A DNA stretch of 64,000 nt. It comes from Hyphomicrobiales bacterium. GTDB lineage: Bacteria; Pseudomonadota; Alphaproteobacteria; Rhizobiales; Beijerinckiaceae. The position numbers and the translations under genes were made by a program. The notes under the pieces were generated by a model that had not been told where the DNA came from, made no database searches, and saw only the letters and a list, made by a program, of their open reading frames with translations. The first letter of the stretch is position 1. Each line of letters opens with the position of its first letter. Below are positions 54,301-63,826 of the stretch, in pieces. Location: the NCBI GenBank assembly GCA_930633495.1, contig CAKNFJ010000002.1, positions 682,001 to 746,000 on the forward strand. Direction: 5' to 3'.

Positions 54301-55421
54301 ACTCTGAGACCCCATCTCACCCGAAGACCGTCGTGTGGCTTCCTGCTCCCAGCAAGATCGAGGTCATCAGGCGCGGCTGCCGGGTGTCGAGCGAGCACAC
54401 TGTCGTCGACCTGAAACCGATTGCGCTCCCTGACCTCAGCGAAGCAGAAGCTCCGCTGGTAGTGGAGATCCAGAGGTTCGCGCGCTACGAACATGTCGAG
54501 CCTTATCGCCGCTGGAATGGTGATGCCTGGCGCCCCCTGCTGTCTTCGCAGGCCGAGCACCTCACCGTCGACACCGCCGCCGCGGCCATCGTGGCCTCGA
54601 TCAAGGAGGTCGCGACGAACGTCTACAATGCGAAGCGCACCTCCCCAGAGTTCCCCTTCGACGAAGAGACACTCGCGATCGACTCCAAGGGGAGGTTCGG
54701 AGAGCCGATTGAGCTTGAAAAGGCCCAACTGCGTGAGACGACCAAGGAGAACCTGGACGCGGCGAAGGACGCAGCGGCCCGGGTTCGCCAATCGTTGATC
54801 GTCATCGACGGACGCCTCTATATCCGCGCACCGGAACCGCTCTATGTGTACAACCCAACGACCTCTGGAGGAGCACTGCGCGTCGATTATCCGACGTATC
54901 ACAGCATCAAGGAGGGCAGCGTCCGCTCAGATTACAAGCCGTGGCTGACTTTCCGCACGAATGAGATGCCTCAGATCAAGGCTCTTGCCCACGCGCTTCG
55001 CTGCCCCGTGGAGCCGCATTTCGGCGCAGTCCGCAGCGCCGATGGGGATTTCGAAGATCGCGGATTCTTCGGCTGCAGCATGGAGACGGGCCTGATCGAG
55101 ATCGGCCATGGCCTGGTCAACGCCGGACGCATGACGATTGGCTTTTTCCCGGATGCGTCGCTCGACGCGTATAAAGCCCTCCGCAAGGCAATCGAGGGCA
55201 CCTCCGCGCGTCCCACCTCGCGGGAGGTTCTGGCGGTGCCACCGGAGAAAATCGCGAGCATTTCCGATGCGATCATCGAGCTGGGGATGTCGACGAGGGG
55301 CTTCACTCCTCAGTCTCTGACGACAACAGAGATGCTTGGCGCGGCCCGCATGGCTCTGCGACGCGAACGCGTCCGCCTTGAGATGGTCAATGCACCGGAG
55401 CTCGCTGACCTTTCAATCTGA
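54297..55421 (+). CDS. Divergent paralogue family member 12, unknown function
   Basis: The longest member, 374 residues from the ATG at 54297. Family marks: WLPAPSKIEVIRRGCRVSS at 14-32, motif A AEAPLVVEI at 50-58, motif B YRRWNGDAWRPLL at 70-82, motif C LIVIDGRLYIRAPEPLYVY at 167-185 and the tail NAPELADLSI, nearly the same as member 4 (APELADL). Last intact backbone gene before the transposon. Confidence 0.9.
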   Translation: MNSETPSHPKTVVWLPAPSKIEVIRRGCRVSSEHTVVDLKPIALPDLSEAEAPLVVEIQRFARYEHVEPYRRWNGDAWRPLLSSQAEHLTVDTAAAAIVASIKEVATNVYNAKRTSPEFPFDEETLAIDSKGRFGEPIELEKAQLRETTKENLDAAKDAAARVRQSLIVIDGRLYIRAPEPLYVYNPTTSGGALRVDYPTYHSIKEGSVRSDYKPWLTFRTNEMPQIKALAHALRCPVEPHFGAVRSADGDFEDRGFFGCSMETGLIEIGHGLVNAGRMTIGFFPDASLDAYKALRKAIEGTSARPTSREVLAVPPEKIASISDAIIELGMSTRGFTPQSLTTTEMLGAARMALRRERVRLEMVNAPELADLSI

Positions 55422-55424
55422 GGC

Positions 55425-55532
55425 TCAGCGCGCCTCGCCGTCGGCGTCGTGTTTAGCTCGCCAAGCCACCCGACCGGAGCGGAAAGCGTAAGCGGCGGCC
55501 ACGACATCTTCGGCCGCCTCCAGAGCCTTCTT
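55425..55532 (-). pseudogene. C-terminal remnant of a gene cut by the transposon
   Basis: On the minus strand an open frame enters directly from the transposon end (base 55532) and gives 35 residues (KKALEAAEDVVAAAYAFRSG...) before TGA at 55427-55425. No start exists. This is the 3' end of a gene whose 5' part is missing. The product is not recognisable. Confidence 0.6.
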
Positions 55533-55589
55533 GGGGTCAGAACAAGAGCTGTTCAAAATCGTACGTTAAGGTCGAACGGAGCGTGAACA
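55533..55589 (+). repeat. Left terminal inverted repeat
   Basis: 57 bp starting GGGGTCAGAACAAGAG. It pairs with the right repeat at 52 of 57 positions (mismatches at positions 13, 17, 21, 34 and 51). Confidence 0.92.
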
Positions 55590-55727
55590 GAGTTTGCATG
55601 TGTCTCTCGATTTGCGGGTCGTAATTCATGATCCCAGTGGAAAACCATAGCAGCACGACGGCTGCTGTTTCCACATCCAGCCTGCTCGGCAACACTCGGC
55701 CGCACTTGTTGTGCGAGGAGTTGAGCG

Positions 55728-58703
55728 GTGGCCAGGCGCAAGATTCTCAAAGCTCAGGATCGATGGGATCTGTTCGCCATTCCGGCTGATGAAGACAGCC
55801 TGATCCGACACTATTCCTTGTCGGCGGCTGATCGCCTCGAGATTGAGCTGCGCAGGCGCGAGCACAATAAGCTTGGCTTCGCTGTTCAGCTTTGCGTGAT
55901 GCGACATCGGGGCCGGGTGCTGGCGGCAGGCGAAACTCCGCCCCGAGCGATGCTAAAATATGTCGCCGACCAGATCGGCGCCGTTCCCACTGTGTTCACA
56001 ACCTATGCCCGCCGGGAAGAGACGCGCCGCGATCACATTGCGCGCCTGATGATCTATCTCGGCGTCAGAAGCGCGACAGCTCGGGATCGTCGCGCCGCGC
56101 TGTTGTCGGCAATAGAGGCGGCCGCCATGTCCGACAGCGGCGCTTCGATCGTGAATGCGATTGTCGCCATGCTGCGAGAACGCGGAGCCCTCTTGCCCGC
56201 GGCGGAGATCATCGAGCGAATGGGGCTGGCAGCCCGCGCCATAGCGCGGCGCCGGGTGGAGGGGGCGCTGATCGAAGGGCTGCCACCTGAGAAGCTGCAG
56301 GCGCTCGACAAGCTGCTCGAGGTTGATGCGGCGATCGGTCAGACCCGCTTCCATTGGTTGCGCTCTGTGCCAGAAGCGCCCGCGGCTTCAAATCTGGTTG
56401 GGCTAACCGAACGGATTGCGTTCCTGCGCACGCTCGGGATCGATTCCGGTTTGCGGGTGCGCGTTGCTTCCGGGCGGTGGGACCAGATCGTTCGCGAGGG
56501 CAATGCCACGCCCGCGTGGCTGGCCGGCGACTTCAATGCGAGCCGTCGTCACGCCCTGATCGTCGCGCAGGTGATCAGGCTCGGCGAGAAGCTGACCGAT
56601 GATGCCGTGACGATGTTCATCAAGCTTATCGGGCGGCTGTTCTCCCAAGCCAACAGCCGCAAGAAGCGGCGGCACATGGATAATAGGCCAGACACCTCCA
56701 AGGCGCTGCGCATGTTCCTCGATACGATATCTGCGCTACAGTCGGCCAACGACTTTGGGCAGGACGCACTCGAGGTGCTCGACCAGAAGGTCGGTTGGCA
56801 CCGGCTGCTTCGGATGAAGCCGGAGCTTGCAGCCATGGTCAAGGACAGCGAGGCATCTCCCTTGGTTCTGGCGGCCGAGCAGTATAGTGGCGTCCTCAAA
56901 TACGCGACGGCGTTCCTGACAACGTTTACGTTCCGTTCAGCGCGCCGTCACGATTCCCTGCTCACAGCCGTTGCGATGCTCCGAAGGCTTCATTGGGAGG
57001 GACGGCGTGCACTGCCCGAGCGTGTTCCGACCAGCCATCTCAGCCCCACCGACCGGAAGCTGATCTTTGTGCAGCATAAGCCCGATCGCCGGCTCTATGA
57101 GGTAGCCACGTTCGCTGCATTGCGCGAGCGGCTTCGCTCGGCGGATATCTGGGTAGAAGGCAGCCGCTCTTTCCGTCCGATCGATGAGCATCTCATGCCT
57201 CGATCTACGTTCACCACGATGAAGGAAGATGATCGGCTTGGCCTTGGTGTGGGAAGTGACGGCGCCGCCTGGCTGAACGAAATAAAGCAGATGCTGGACC
57301 TTAATCTGAAGCGCCTGGCCTGTCGCGCTCGCGCAGGCAAACTCGAGGGTGTTCGTCTCGAAACCGGAACGCTTATCGTCACACCGACCACCGGCGACGT
57401 TCCTGAGGCAGCCGAAGAACTGAACGCAGAGATCAGCGAGATGTATCCGCTGGTCGAAGTTCCCGATCTCCTGAGGGACGTACATGACTGGACGGGCTTT
57501 GCCGATCACTTCACACATGTGCGCACGGGCGACGAGCCACGGAACGTCTCTGCCATGCTGGCCGGCGTTCTTGCGGATGCGACCAATCTCGGTCCGAAGC
57601 GGATGGCCGGCGCATCCAAGGGCATCAGCGCCCATCAGATCGGCTGGATGCGCACCTTCCATGCTCGATCAGAAACCTATCGCGCTGCTCAGGCCTGCAT
57701 CACCGACGCACATACTGGTCACCCGCATTCCCGCCTCTGGGGCAACGGAACAACTGCGTCGTCCGACGGACAGTTCTTCCGTGCGAGCGACCGAGCGGCA
57801 AAACGCGGTGACGTCAATCTGCACTACGGCAGCGAACCGGGATCGAAGTTCTACAGCCACCTGTCGGACCAATACGGCTATTTCAGTATCTTGCCCATCA
57901 GCCCGACTGAAAGCGAAGCGGCCTATGTGCTCGATGGCCTGTTTGACCAGGATACGGTCCTGGATATCCAAGAGCATTTTACTGACACTGGCGGCGCGAG
58001 CGATCATGTCTTCGGATTGTTTGCCCTGATCGGCAAACGTTTCGCACCTCGATTGCGCAACCTGAAGGATCGAAAGTTCCACACATTCGAAAAAGGCGAT
58101 GCCTACCCGGCGCTGACGAACCACATCGGCGCGCCGATCAACACCGCGTTGATCCTTGACCATTGGGATGACCTGCTGCATCTGGCGGCATCGATCGCGA
58201 CGCGCGCCGTCGTCCCCTCAACCATTCTCAAGAAGCTCGCAGCGTCTCCGAGGGAAAGCCAGTTGGCCAAGGCGCTGCGGGAACTCGGACGGATCGAGCG
58301 ATCACTGTTCATGATCGAATGGTACTCGAGCCCAGCCTTGCGCCGGCGATGCCAAGCAGGCCTTAACAAGGGCGAGGCAGCGCACAAGCTCAAACGCGCG
58401 GTGTTCTTTCACGAGCGCGGAGAAATCCGTGACCGGTCATTCGAGAGCCAGGCATTCCGCGCGTCTGGCCTCAATCTCGTCGTCAGCGCTATCGTCCATT
58501 GGAACACGGTCTATCTTGACCGCGCTGCCACGCACCTGCGCATGGCGGGTCGGACTATCCCGAATGACCTGCTCAAACACGTCTCGCCGCTTAGTTGGGA
58601 ACATATCAACCTCACAGGCATCTACACGTGGGATTCTGAACACCAGATGCCTGAAGGCTTCAGATCGCTTCGTTTGCCAGCACCAATCCGGCTGGCGGCA
58701 TGA
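55728..58703 (+). CDS. tnpA: Tn3-family transposase
   Basis: A 991-residue DDE transposase of normal Tn3-family size (about 950-1000). The N-terminus (ARRKILKAQDRWDLFAIP) and regions such as GLGVGSDG, GPKRMAGASKGISAHQIGWM, SDQYGYFSILPIS and DHVFGLFALIGKRFAPRLRN are typical of the DUF4158 plus Tn3 transposase pair. GTG at 55728 has GAGGAG upstream. Apparently intact, so the element may still move; as it lacks a resolvase, cointegrates would be resolved by host recombination. Confidence 0.93.
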   Translation: MARRKILKAQDRWDLFAIPADEDSLIRHYSLSAADRLEIELRRREHNKLGFAVQLCVMRHRGRVLAAGETPPRAMLKYVADQIGAVPTVFTTYARREETRRDHIARLMIYLGVRSATARDRRAALLSAIEAAAMSDSGASIVNAIVAMLRERGALLPAAEIIERMGLAARAIARRRVEGALIEGLPPEKLQALDKLLEVDAAIGQTRFHWLRSVPEAPAASNLVGLTERIAFLRTLGIDSGLRVRVASGRWDQIVREGNATPAWLAGDFNASRRHALIVAQVIRLGEKLTDDAVTMFIKLIGRLFSQANSRKKRRHMDNRPDTSKALRMFLDTISALQSANDFGQDALEVLDQKVGWHRLLRMKPELAAMVKDSEASPLVLAAEQYSGVLKYATAFLTTFTFRSARRHDSLLTAVAMLRRLHWEGRRALPERVPTSHLSPTDRKLIFVQHKPDRRLYEVATFAALRERLRSADIWVEGSRSFRPIDEHLMPRSTFTTMKEDDRLGLGVGSDGAAWLNEIKQMLDLNLKRLACRARAGKLEGVRLETGTLIVTPTTGDVPEAAEELNAEISEMYPLVEVPDLLRDVHDWTGFADHFTHVRTGDEPRNVSAMLAGVLADATNLGPKRMAGASKGISAHQIGWMRTFHARSETYRAAQACITDAHTGHPHSRLWGNGTTASSDGQFFRASDRAAKRGDVNLHYGSEPGSKFYSHLSDQYGYFSILPISPTESEAAYVLDGLFDQDTVLDIQEHFTDTGGASDHVFGLFALIGKRFAPRLRNLKDRKFHTFEKGDAYPALTNHIGAPINTALILDHWDDLLHLAASIATRAVVPSTILKKLAASPRESQLAKALRELGRIERSLFMIEWYSSPALRRRCQAGLNKGEAAHKLKRAVFFHERGEIRDRSFESQAFRASGLNLVVSAIVHWNTVYLDRAATHLRMAGRTIPNDLLKHVSPLSWEHINLTGIYTWDSEHQMPEGFRSLRLPAPIRLAA

Positions 58704-58760
58704 TGTTCATGCTCCGTTCGACCTTAGCGTACGATTTTGCACAACTCATGTTCTGACCCC
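58704..58760 (-). repeat. Right terminal inverted repeat
   Basis: 57 bp ending in the transposon tip; it starts immediately after the tnpA stop codon and matches the left repeat at 52 of 57 positions. Confidence 0.92.
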
Positions 58761-59380
58761 TACAAGGAGGCGGCACGATAGTACGCCGAGATATATTACG
58801 AATTGAGCTTCTGGCGGATGGCCGCTTGACCGTGAAAGGTGAAGGCGGGGACATGGTCGCGGATGACGTTGTGATAGCAACTGGCGCTTTCTCGAAGCAT
58901 TTCGCCGCTGCAATGGGGGATAGTATACCCCTCGACACCGAACGAGGATATCATCTCTATCTGTTAGACACCGATGCCCTCCCGACTTTGCCTATTACCG
59001 ACGCTGAAGGTAAGTTTATAGTGACCCCCATGGCGGACGGCCTACGCCTAGCCGGAACGGTCGAATTTGCTGGCCTTTCCGCAGGCCCAAACTGGCGAAG
59101 GGCAGATGCGCTTTTGTCGGGTGCCCAGAGGCTGCTTCCGCACCTTCGCCGGAATTTCGACATGTCCGCAATCAGACAGTGGATGGGTTTTCGTCCAAGC
59201 TTGCCCGATTCCATGCCAGTCATAGGTCGCTCTAAAAGGTCCCGGAATGTCTATTACGCCTTCGGTCACGGCCATATCGGCATGACGACGGCACCAAAGA
59301 CTGGGGAAATCGTCTCAGCGCTGATTTCCGGAAGGGCACCGAGTATCGACATTTCCCATTTTAGACCAGATCGCTTTTAA
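58761..59380 (+). pseudogene. 5'-truncated FAD amino-acid oxidoreductase (DadA-like)
   Basis: The frame is open straight from the transposon end and encodes the C-terminal half (about 205 residues) of a DAO/DadA-type flavoenzyme: DDVVIATGAFSKHFAAAMG, PLDTERGYHLYL, WMGFRPSLPDSMPVIG and YYAFGHGHIGMTTAPKTGE. The N-terminal FAD-binding GxGxxG region is missing. A start at 58826 could make a fragment, but without the FAD site it should be inactive. The insertion removed the rest of the gene together with whatever lay between the two flanks. Confidence 0.85.
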
Positions 59381-59577
59381 CGCGGAACCTTGCTCTCTGT
59401 TGGTGTTCGCGCCCGATATAACTGGCAGCGCAGTGAACAAGAGATGGCGTAGCTACTATCGCTTGAGCGTTTTTACCACCCAGTTGATCACCATCGCCGA
59501 CAATCGCCAGTGGCTGTGATTTGCCCATTGGTGGCCACGAATTGCAACCGCGAGGATTGAGCAACGTGGCCTACGAT

Positions 59578-60471
59578 TTAGGCATGAGGGCTCATAAGGT
59601 CAAGAACAGCGGTCAGAAGGCGCCGTGCTGGAAGGCTACGGCCATTTTGAGCGGTCGAAACAACCATTACCTCGTAGTATATTGCAGGACGAAATTCACG
59701 AATGGTTACAAAGTCGCGATACAAACACGAGTGTGCTGCTATTGGCTCAACGATCGAAAGGCCCGCACCGCTGGCTACTAATCCCATTATACCTGCGAAA
59801 AACTCACACTCGCAAACAATGTTGAGCTTGGGACCAGCCATGCTTATTCTGTTTAAGACCTTTGAATACGTCGGTTGCCAGGGAGTTAGTGAGATAAACG
59901 GATACTTCTGTATGTCCGCAGGAGTGAGATAGGACTTATCCTCGAGTTCATGACCGCGGGGCAGCACAGCTGCACATCTCAACCGATGAACATTATTTAA
60001 GTTATGGTTTACATCGATCGGAGTTTCAGCGATCAATATATCTGCGTTCGGGGAATGAGTGAGGTCCCAGAGTAAATTGGACCCTTTGGTCGATATGCGA
60101 AACCTAGTATTTGGATACTCCTGCCTGACGGTCGCAATTGCCTGTGGGAGCCAGCCCAGACTAGCAGCGGGGTGAGCATGCACAGTCACGATACTAGCGC
60201 TATCACTTGTCAAGTCAGTGAGCGTTTGATTCACAGAGGCAAGTCCGTTCATCGCAATGACGGCGTCTCCGTGCAGAACTCTTGCCTCCTCGGTAGGGCG
60301 TAACCGATTACCAGACCGAGTAAATAGCGCGATGCCAGCGTTCTTTTCGAGGCGAAATATAAGGTTACTTACTGCAGGTTGGCTTATTCCCAATGATTCT
60401 GCAGCTTCGGACAATGTCCGGCATGACATCACCGCGATGAAAGCTTCAATCTGGCGAAAATCATTTATCAT
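59578..60471 (-). CDS. LysR-family transcriptional regulator
   Basis: A 297-residue LysR protein of standard length. The N-terminal helix-turn-helix is clear (FRQIEAFIAVMSCRTLSEAA and LGISQPAVSNLIFRLEK), followed by a periplasmic-binding-protein-like effector domain. GAGGT lies 6 nt upstream of the ATG. Its codon use is more AT-rich than the backbone genes. It is divergent from the deacetylase gene and probably controls it and/or the aminotransferase, perhaps through the dyad at 60491-60508. Confidence 0.92.
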   Translation of the reverse strand: MINDFRQIEAFIAVMSCRTLSEAAESLGISQPAVSNLIFRLEKNAGIALFTRSGNRLRPTEEARVLHGDAVIAMNGLASVNQTLTDLTSDSASIVTVHAHPAASLGWLPQAIATVRQEYPNTRFRISTKGSNLLWDLTHSPNADILIAETPIDVNHNLNNVHRLRCAAVLPRGHELEDKSYLTPADIQKYPFISLTPWQPTYSKVLNRISMAGPKLNIVCECEFFAGIMGLVASGAGLSIVEPIAAHSCLYRDFVTIREFRPAIYYEVMVVSTAQNGRSLPARRLLTAVLDLMSPHA

Positions 60472-60490
60472 TATAACCTCATGTTATGAT

Positions 60491-60508
60491 ATATGGGGAA
60501 TCCCATAT
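60491..60508. promoter_or_regulatory. Dyad in the LysR/deacetylase gap
   Basis: ATATGGG-GAAT-CCCATAT, an 18-bp perfect dyad about 20 bp upstream of the LysR start. Size and AT-rich arms fit a LysR operator. Confidence 0.5.
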
Positions 60509-60656
60509 TGAAGCGATATTTGACCGATGCGCGCTAGTGATGCATTGTGATTTCGTCGCCCGGTTCCCTAGCAACCCCGGCTCGTTAACAATGATAACAT
60601 TGGGATATCGGACGGCAAGGCCCCTATACCCCAAGACTTCCCGAAAGGACTGCATA

Positions 60657-61652
60657 ATGCTTGAGGTCGGAGTTTTGCTGACCATGGACGTGGAGCCGAC
60701 GACGGCAACCACTCATTCCTCGGCCACAGGGCCGGCCGATTGGGATTTCGGCGAACTTGCGGTCCGGGGATACTGGGACCGCGGAATGCAGCGCGGCTAC
60801 CCTGTGACATTCTTCGTGCACCCCGAGGCCGCGGTGGCGCAGGCTGACTTATTTCGCTCACTGCGTGACAAGGGCGCGTGCCTTGGGCTCCATATGCATC
60901 CTTGGAAATATTCCCTGTGGAGGTTCGCAGGCGAGCGGTTTCTGGCTCACTTTGGGTGTTTGAGCGAGAACGAACAACGTGAGCTGCTTTCTGACGCGTC
61001 TTCTGTCTGGACCGAAGCGATCGGATCACAGCCGCTGTATTTTCGGCCAGGCACGTTTTCGGCTAATGACGCAATCTTTCGTGTCTTGCAGGAACTGGGC
61101 TACGAAGGGGGTTCGTGTTCGGCGCCGGGCCGGGAGATGCCGGAGATGCGGGCTATCTGGTGTGGTGCGGAACCGGACCCGCATCGTGCGCACGACCAGT
61201 TTCGGTCTGTCCGAGGCGAACTAGATTTCGTAAACGTTCCACTTGCGATGGATTTCTCCAAGCTGCTAACGGGTCGCAATGGTCGAAAGATGTATGCTGA
61301 TCTGCGCCCCGATATTGATTGGCCCGAACAATATGGAGTGGAGTGGAAGTCGATTGCATCAAACATCCTTCGACAAATAAAGGAACGTGGCCCGTGCGCG
61401 CCGATCGTTAGTGTCATAACTCATAACCAGTATGATTACACTAATTCCGCCGATCCAGCGACGGTCCGACTCGCCCTTATGCTCGACGCTCTAGCTCAGG
61501 CTGCTGAAGAAGAGGAGGTTCGTCTTGTTGGCCGAACGCTAGAAGAAATGGTGTCGATCGTTCGGAAGTCACCAATTAGGCAGGATCCGTTTGTCTGTGA
61601 GGGCGCTATCTTCGAGCTTACTGGAGAAGCTGCTACGATGAGGCGTGGCTGA
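60657..61652 (+). CDS. NodB-type polysaccharide deacetylase-family protein
   Basis: A 331-residue protein from the ATG at 60657, with AAAGGA upstream. NodB-fold features: VGVLLTMDVEP (first metal Asp region), VTFFVHPEAA, LGLHMHPWKYS (metal-binding His pair) and YFRPGTFSAND (Arg-Pro catalytic loop). The family removes N- or O-acetyl groups from sugars, but some members act on small amides. Next to an aminotransferase, an aldehyde dehydrogenase and an amino-acid oxidoreductase, a catabolic amidase or deacetylase role is plausible. No signal peptide, so cytoplasmic. Confidence 0.82.
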   Translation: MLEVGVLLTMDVEPTTATTHSSATGPADWDFGELAVRGYWDRGMQRGYPVTFFVHPEAAVAQADLFRSLRDKGACLGLHMHPWKYSLWRFAGERFLAHFGCLSENEQRELLSDASSVWTEAIGSQPLYFRPGTFSANDAIFRVLQELGYEGGSCSAPGREMPEMRAIWCGAEPDPHRAHDQFRSVRGELDFVNVPLAMDFSKLLTGRNGRKMYADLRPDIDWPEQYGVEWKSIASNILRQIKERGPCAPIVSVITHNQYDYTNSADPATVRLALMLDALAQAAEEEEVRLVGRTLEEMVSIVRKSPIRQDPFVCEGAIFELTGEAATMRRG

Positions 61653-62443
61653 CGAGAGAGGTGAAAAGACATTCAATCAGAGTGCTCGGCGCGGCGCCAG
61701 CTTCCCGAGCAGTCAGCCGCAAGGCCCCGGCTATGCTGCGACGCGTAAGGGCTCATTGGCAGCGAAGCATGTTGTGCCATCTTCCACCCGCTTCTGCGGG
61801 GACCCTACCGATTATATGCTGCCGTCGGTGAAGAACTAGCTGGCAAATTGCGCCGCGACTGGGTGGATGCAGGGCGGGCGCTGATAGTGCCTTGGGACGA
61901 CGCGGGTTTCTCTCGAATGACATCGCACCCTGCCGTCAACTCTGATAGGCCGAGGCGGCGGGGGGCGGAAGAGTATCCAACCGAAGCACCGCGATGATGC
62001 CATTTTGGGGGGAATGGCAACCGCCGACGGGCCCGCGTCTAGCGCACCGCGTATACCCCAGACTCACCTGTCCCAGGGTGCTGGCCGAAGGGCATCCACC
62101 GCGAAGTTTCTTTGGGGAGATGTCTGGCTTCATAATCCGGCATTATAGAAGCGTTGGAAGCAATAATCTGTGAAAATGTAATTTGATGGCCTCTATTGCA
62201 AACACAAAAACTGCCGTCTAATGATGATGTCAGCGTGCATCAAAGCGGAGGTAAAGCAGTATTCTGCGTTGTCATGAGAAAAATATTGTGCTGTAACTGC
62301 GTTGCTGTGCGCGGTGCCGCCGATATGATGCTCATGAGAAACGCCTAGGTCTGCTGATGTTGATCCCCGTCCACATCAACATCTCTGCGCGACGCTCCCC
62401 GTGTAAAATTGGCAATCCGCTTCATTCAAGGCCGAGGACCTAA
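61653..62443. other. 791-bp region without an intact gene
   Basis: No intact gene is recognised. A frame without start (about 61770-61996, passing through YAAVGEELAGKLRRDWVDAG) could be a gene fragment. A 64-codon frame at 61645 overlaps the deacetylase end and has no support. Near the right end, GATGTTGAT (62356-62364) and ATCAACATC (62375-62383) form a 9-bp stem with a 10-nt loop, about 60 nt upstream of the aminotransferase start; it could be an operator or attenuator. The region is AT-rich toward the right. Confidence 0.45.
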
Positions 62444-63826
62444 ATGTCATCACTTAGCAACTCTCTCGATCAGACCGACCGCGCGCTGCTCATCCACCCC
62501 TATTCAAATCTTGTCGCGCATGAACAAGCGGGACCGCTCATCATATCCCGAGGGGATGGCGTCCGAGTCTATGACGTTGGCGGAAAGGAATATATCGAGG
62601 GGCTTGGCGGTCTATGGAGCGCATCGCTCGGCTTTAGCGAACGTGAAATCGCCGAGGCTGTGTATGAACAAATGGTTCAATTGCCGTTTTATCATGGCTT
62701 TCATTCCAAATCGACTCCATCTCTAATAAAGCTCGCGCACCACCTTGCAGAGATCTCCCCCATCCCAGACGCGAAGTTCTTTTTCGCAAACTCCGGGTCT
62801 GAGATAAATGACACGGTAATAAAGTGCATTTGGTATGCAAATAATGTGGCTGGTTACCCGGCCAAGAAAAAAATCATCACCAGGAATCGTAGTTATCATG
62901 GAGTAACCATTGCAACCGCCAGTATGACCGGGCTGGCAGCCAATCATTCTGATTTCGACCTTCCGATCGATAGGTTCCTTAAAGTCATGTGCCCTGACTT
63001 CTACCGAGAAGGTCTGGAGGGAGAAAGCGAAGAGCAGTTCAGCGATCGTTGTGTCGCCGAAGTGCGCGACCTGATTGAGCGCGAGGGTGCGGACACAATA
63101 GCGGCGTTTGTTGCGGATCCGGTCATAGCGGGTGGAGGAGTGCTCCCGCCTCCAAAGGGGTACTTTGAAAAGCTTCAGCCTCTTCTCAAGGAGAATAAAA
63201 TTCTTTTTGTTGCAGACGAGGTCATCTGCGGGTTTGGCCGCACCGGCAACATGTTTGCTACCGAAACTTACAACCTGCGTCCTGACATTGTCACTGTGGC
63301 CAAAGCTCTAACCGCGTCTTATATCCCAATGTCAGCGGCAATGATCGCCCCTAGCGTGTGGCAGCCGATCGTTGAGGGAAGTAGAAAGCACTCTGTATTC
63401 GCTCACGGCTACACTTACTCCGGACATCCAGTGGCCGCTGCAGCTGCACTGAAAACGCTGGAGATTATGGAAAAACGCAATATTATTGGCCATGTTAAAA
63501 CCGTGGCAAAGGTTTTTGCTAGCCGGCTGGAAAGTTATCGTGGGCACCCGCTTGTAGGCGACGTTAGGCACGTCGGTTTGATCGGCGGCATCGAACTGGT
63601 ATCCAATAAGGCTACCAAGGCACCGTTCCCAGTTGAAGTCGGGACAGGGGCGCATTGCTTGCGGGCTGCACACAAACACGGTGTGATTCTGAGGTCGATC
63701 GGAGATATCGTTGCTTTTTGCCCGCCCCTGATTATTAGCGAGGACGAGGTAGATGAGATGTTTTCGCGTTTTGACCGGGCTCTCGACGACACGCACGCCA
63801 TGCTAAAAGGCAAGGAGCTAGCATGA
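62444..63826 (+). CDS. Class III omega-aminotransferase
   Basis: A 460-residue PLP enzyme of the omega-amine:pyruvate type. It has GDGVRVYDVGGKEYIEGLGG, NSGSEINDTVIK, the cofactor segment YHGVTIATASMTG, FVADEVICGFGRTG with the PLP-binding Asp, and VAKALTASYIPMSAAM with the Schiff-base Lys. Likely substrates are putrescine, GABA, beta-alanine or a similar amine. GAGGA precedes the ATG. Its stop overlaps the aldehyde dehydrogenase ATG (ATGA), so the aldehyde product is probably passed directly to that enzyme. Confidence 0.92.
   Translation: MSSLSNSLDQTDRALLIHPYSNLVAHEQAGPLIISRGDGVRVYDVGGKEYIEGLGGLWSASLGFSEREIAEAVYEQMVQLPFYHGFHSKSTPSLIKLAHHLAEISPIPDAKFFFANSGSEINDTVIKCIWYANNVAGYPAKKKIITRNRSYHGVTIATASMTGLAANHSDFDLPIDRFLKVMCPDFYREGLEGESEEQFSDRCVAEVRDLIEREGADTIAAFVADPVIAGGGVLPPPKGYFEKLQPLLKENKILFVADEVICGFGRTGNMFATETYNLRPDIVTVAKALTASYIPMSAAMIAPSVWQPIVEGSRKHSVFAHGYTYSGHPVAAAAALKTLEIMEKRNIIGHVKTVAKVFASRLESYRGHPLVGDVRHVGLIGGIELVSNKATKAPFPVEVGTGAHCLRAAHKHGVILRSIGDIVAFCPPLIISEDEVDEMFSRFDRALDDTHAMLKGKELA

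Larger units (their letters stand above)
55533..58760 (+). mobile_element. Tn3-family insertion sequence, tnpA only
   Basis: A 3228-bp element bounded by GGGGTCAGAACA and its complement, with 57-bp imperfect terminal inverted repeats. It carries only a transposase gene and no resolvase or cargo, as in IS1071-like Tn3 derivatives of about 3.2 kb. The five bases outside the left end (TTCTT) and the right end (TACAA) do not match, so no target-site duplication is present. It separates the conjugative backbone from the catabolic segment. Confidence 0.92.

Noticed and set aside
61645..61839. 64-codon plus-strand frame after the deacetylase gene
   Set aside because: Overlaps the deacetylase end and has no ribosome-binding site or domain.
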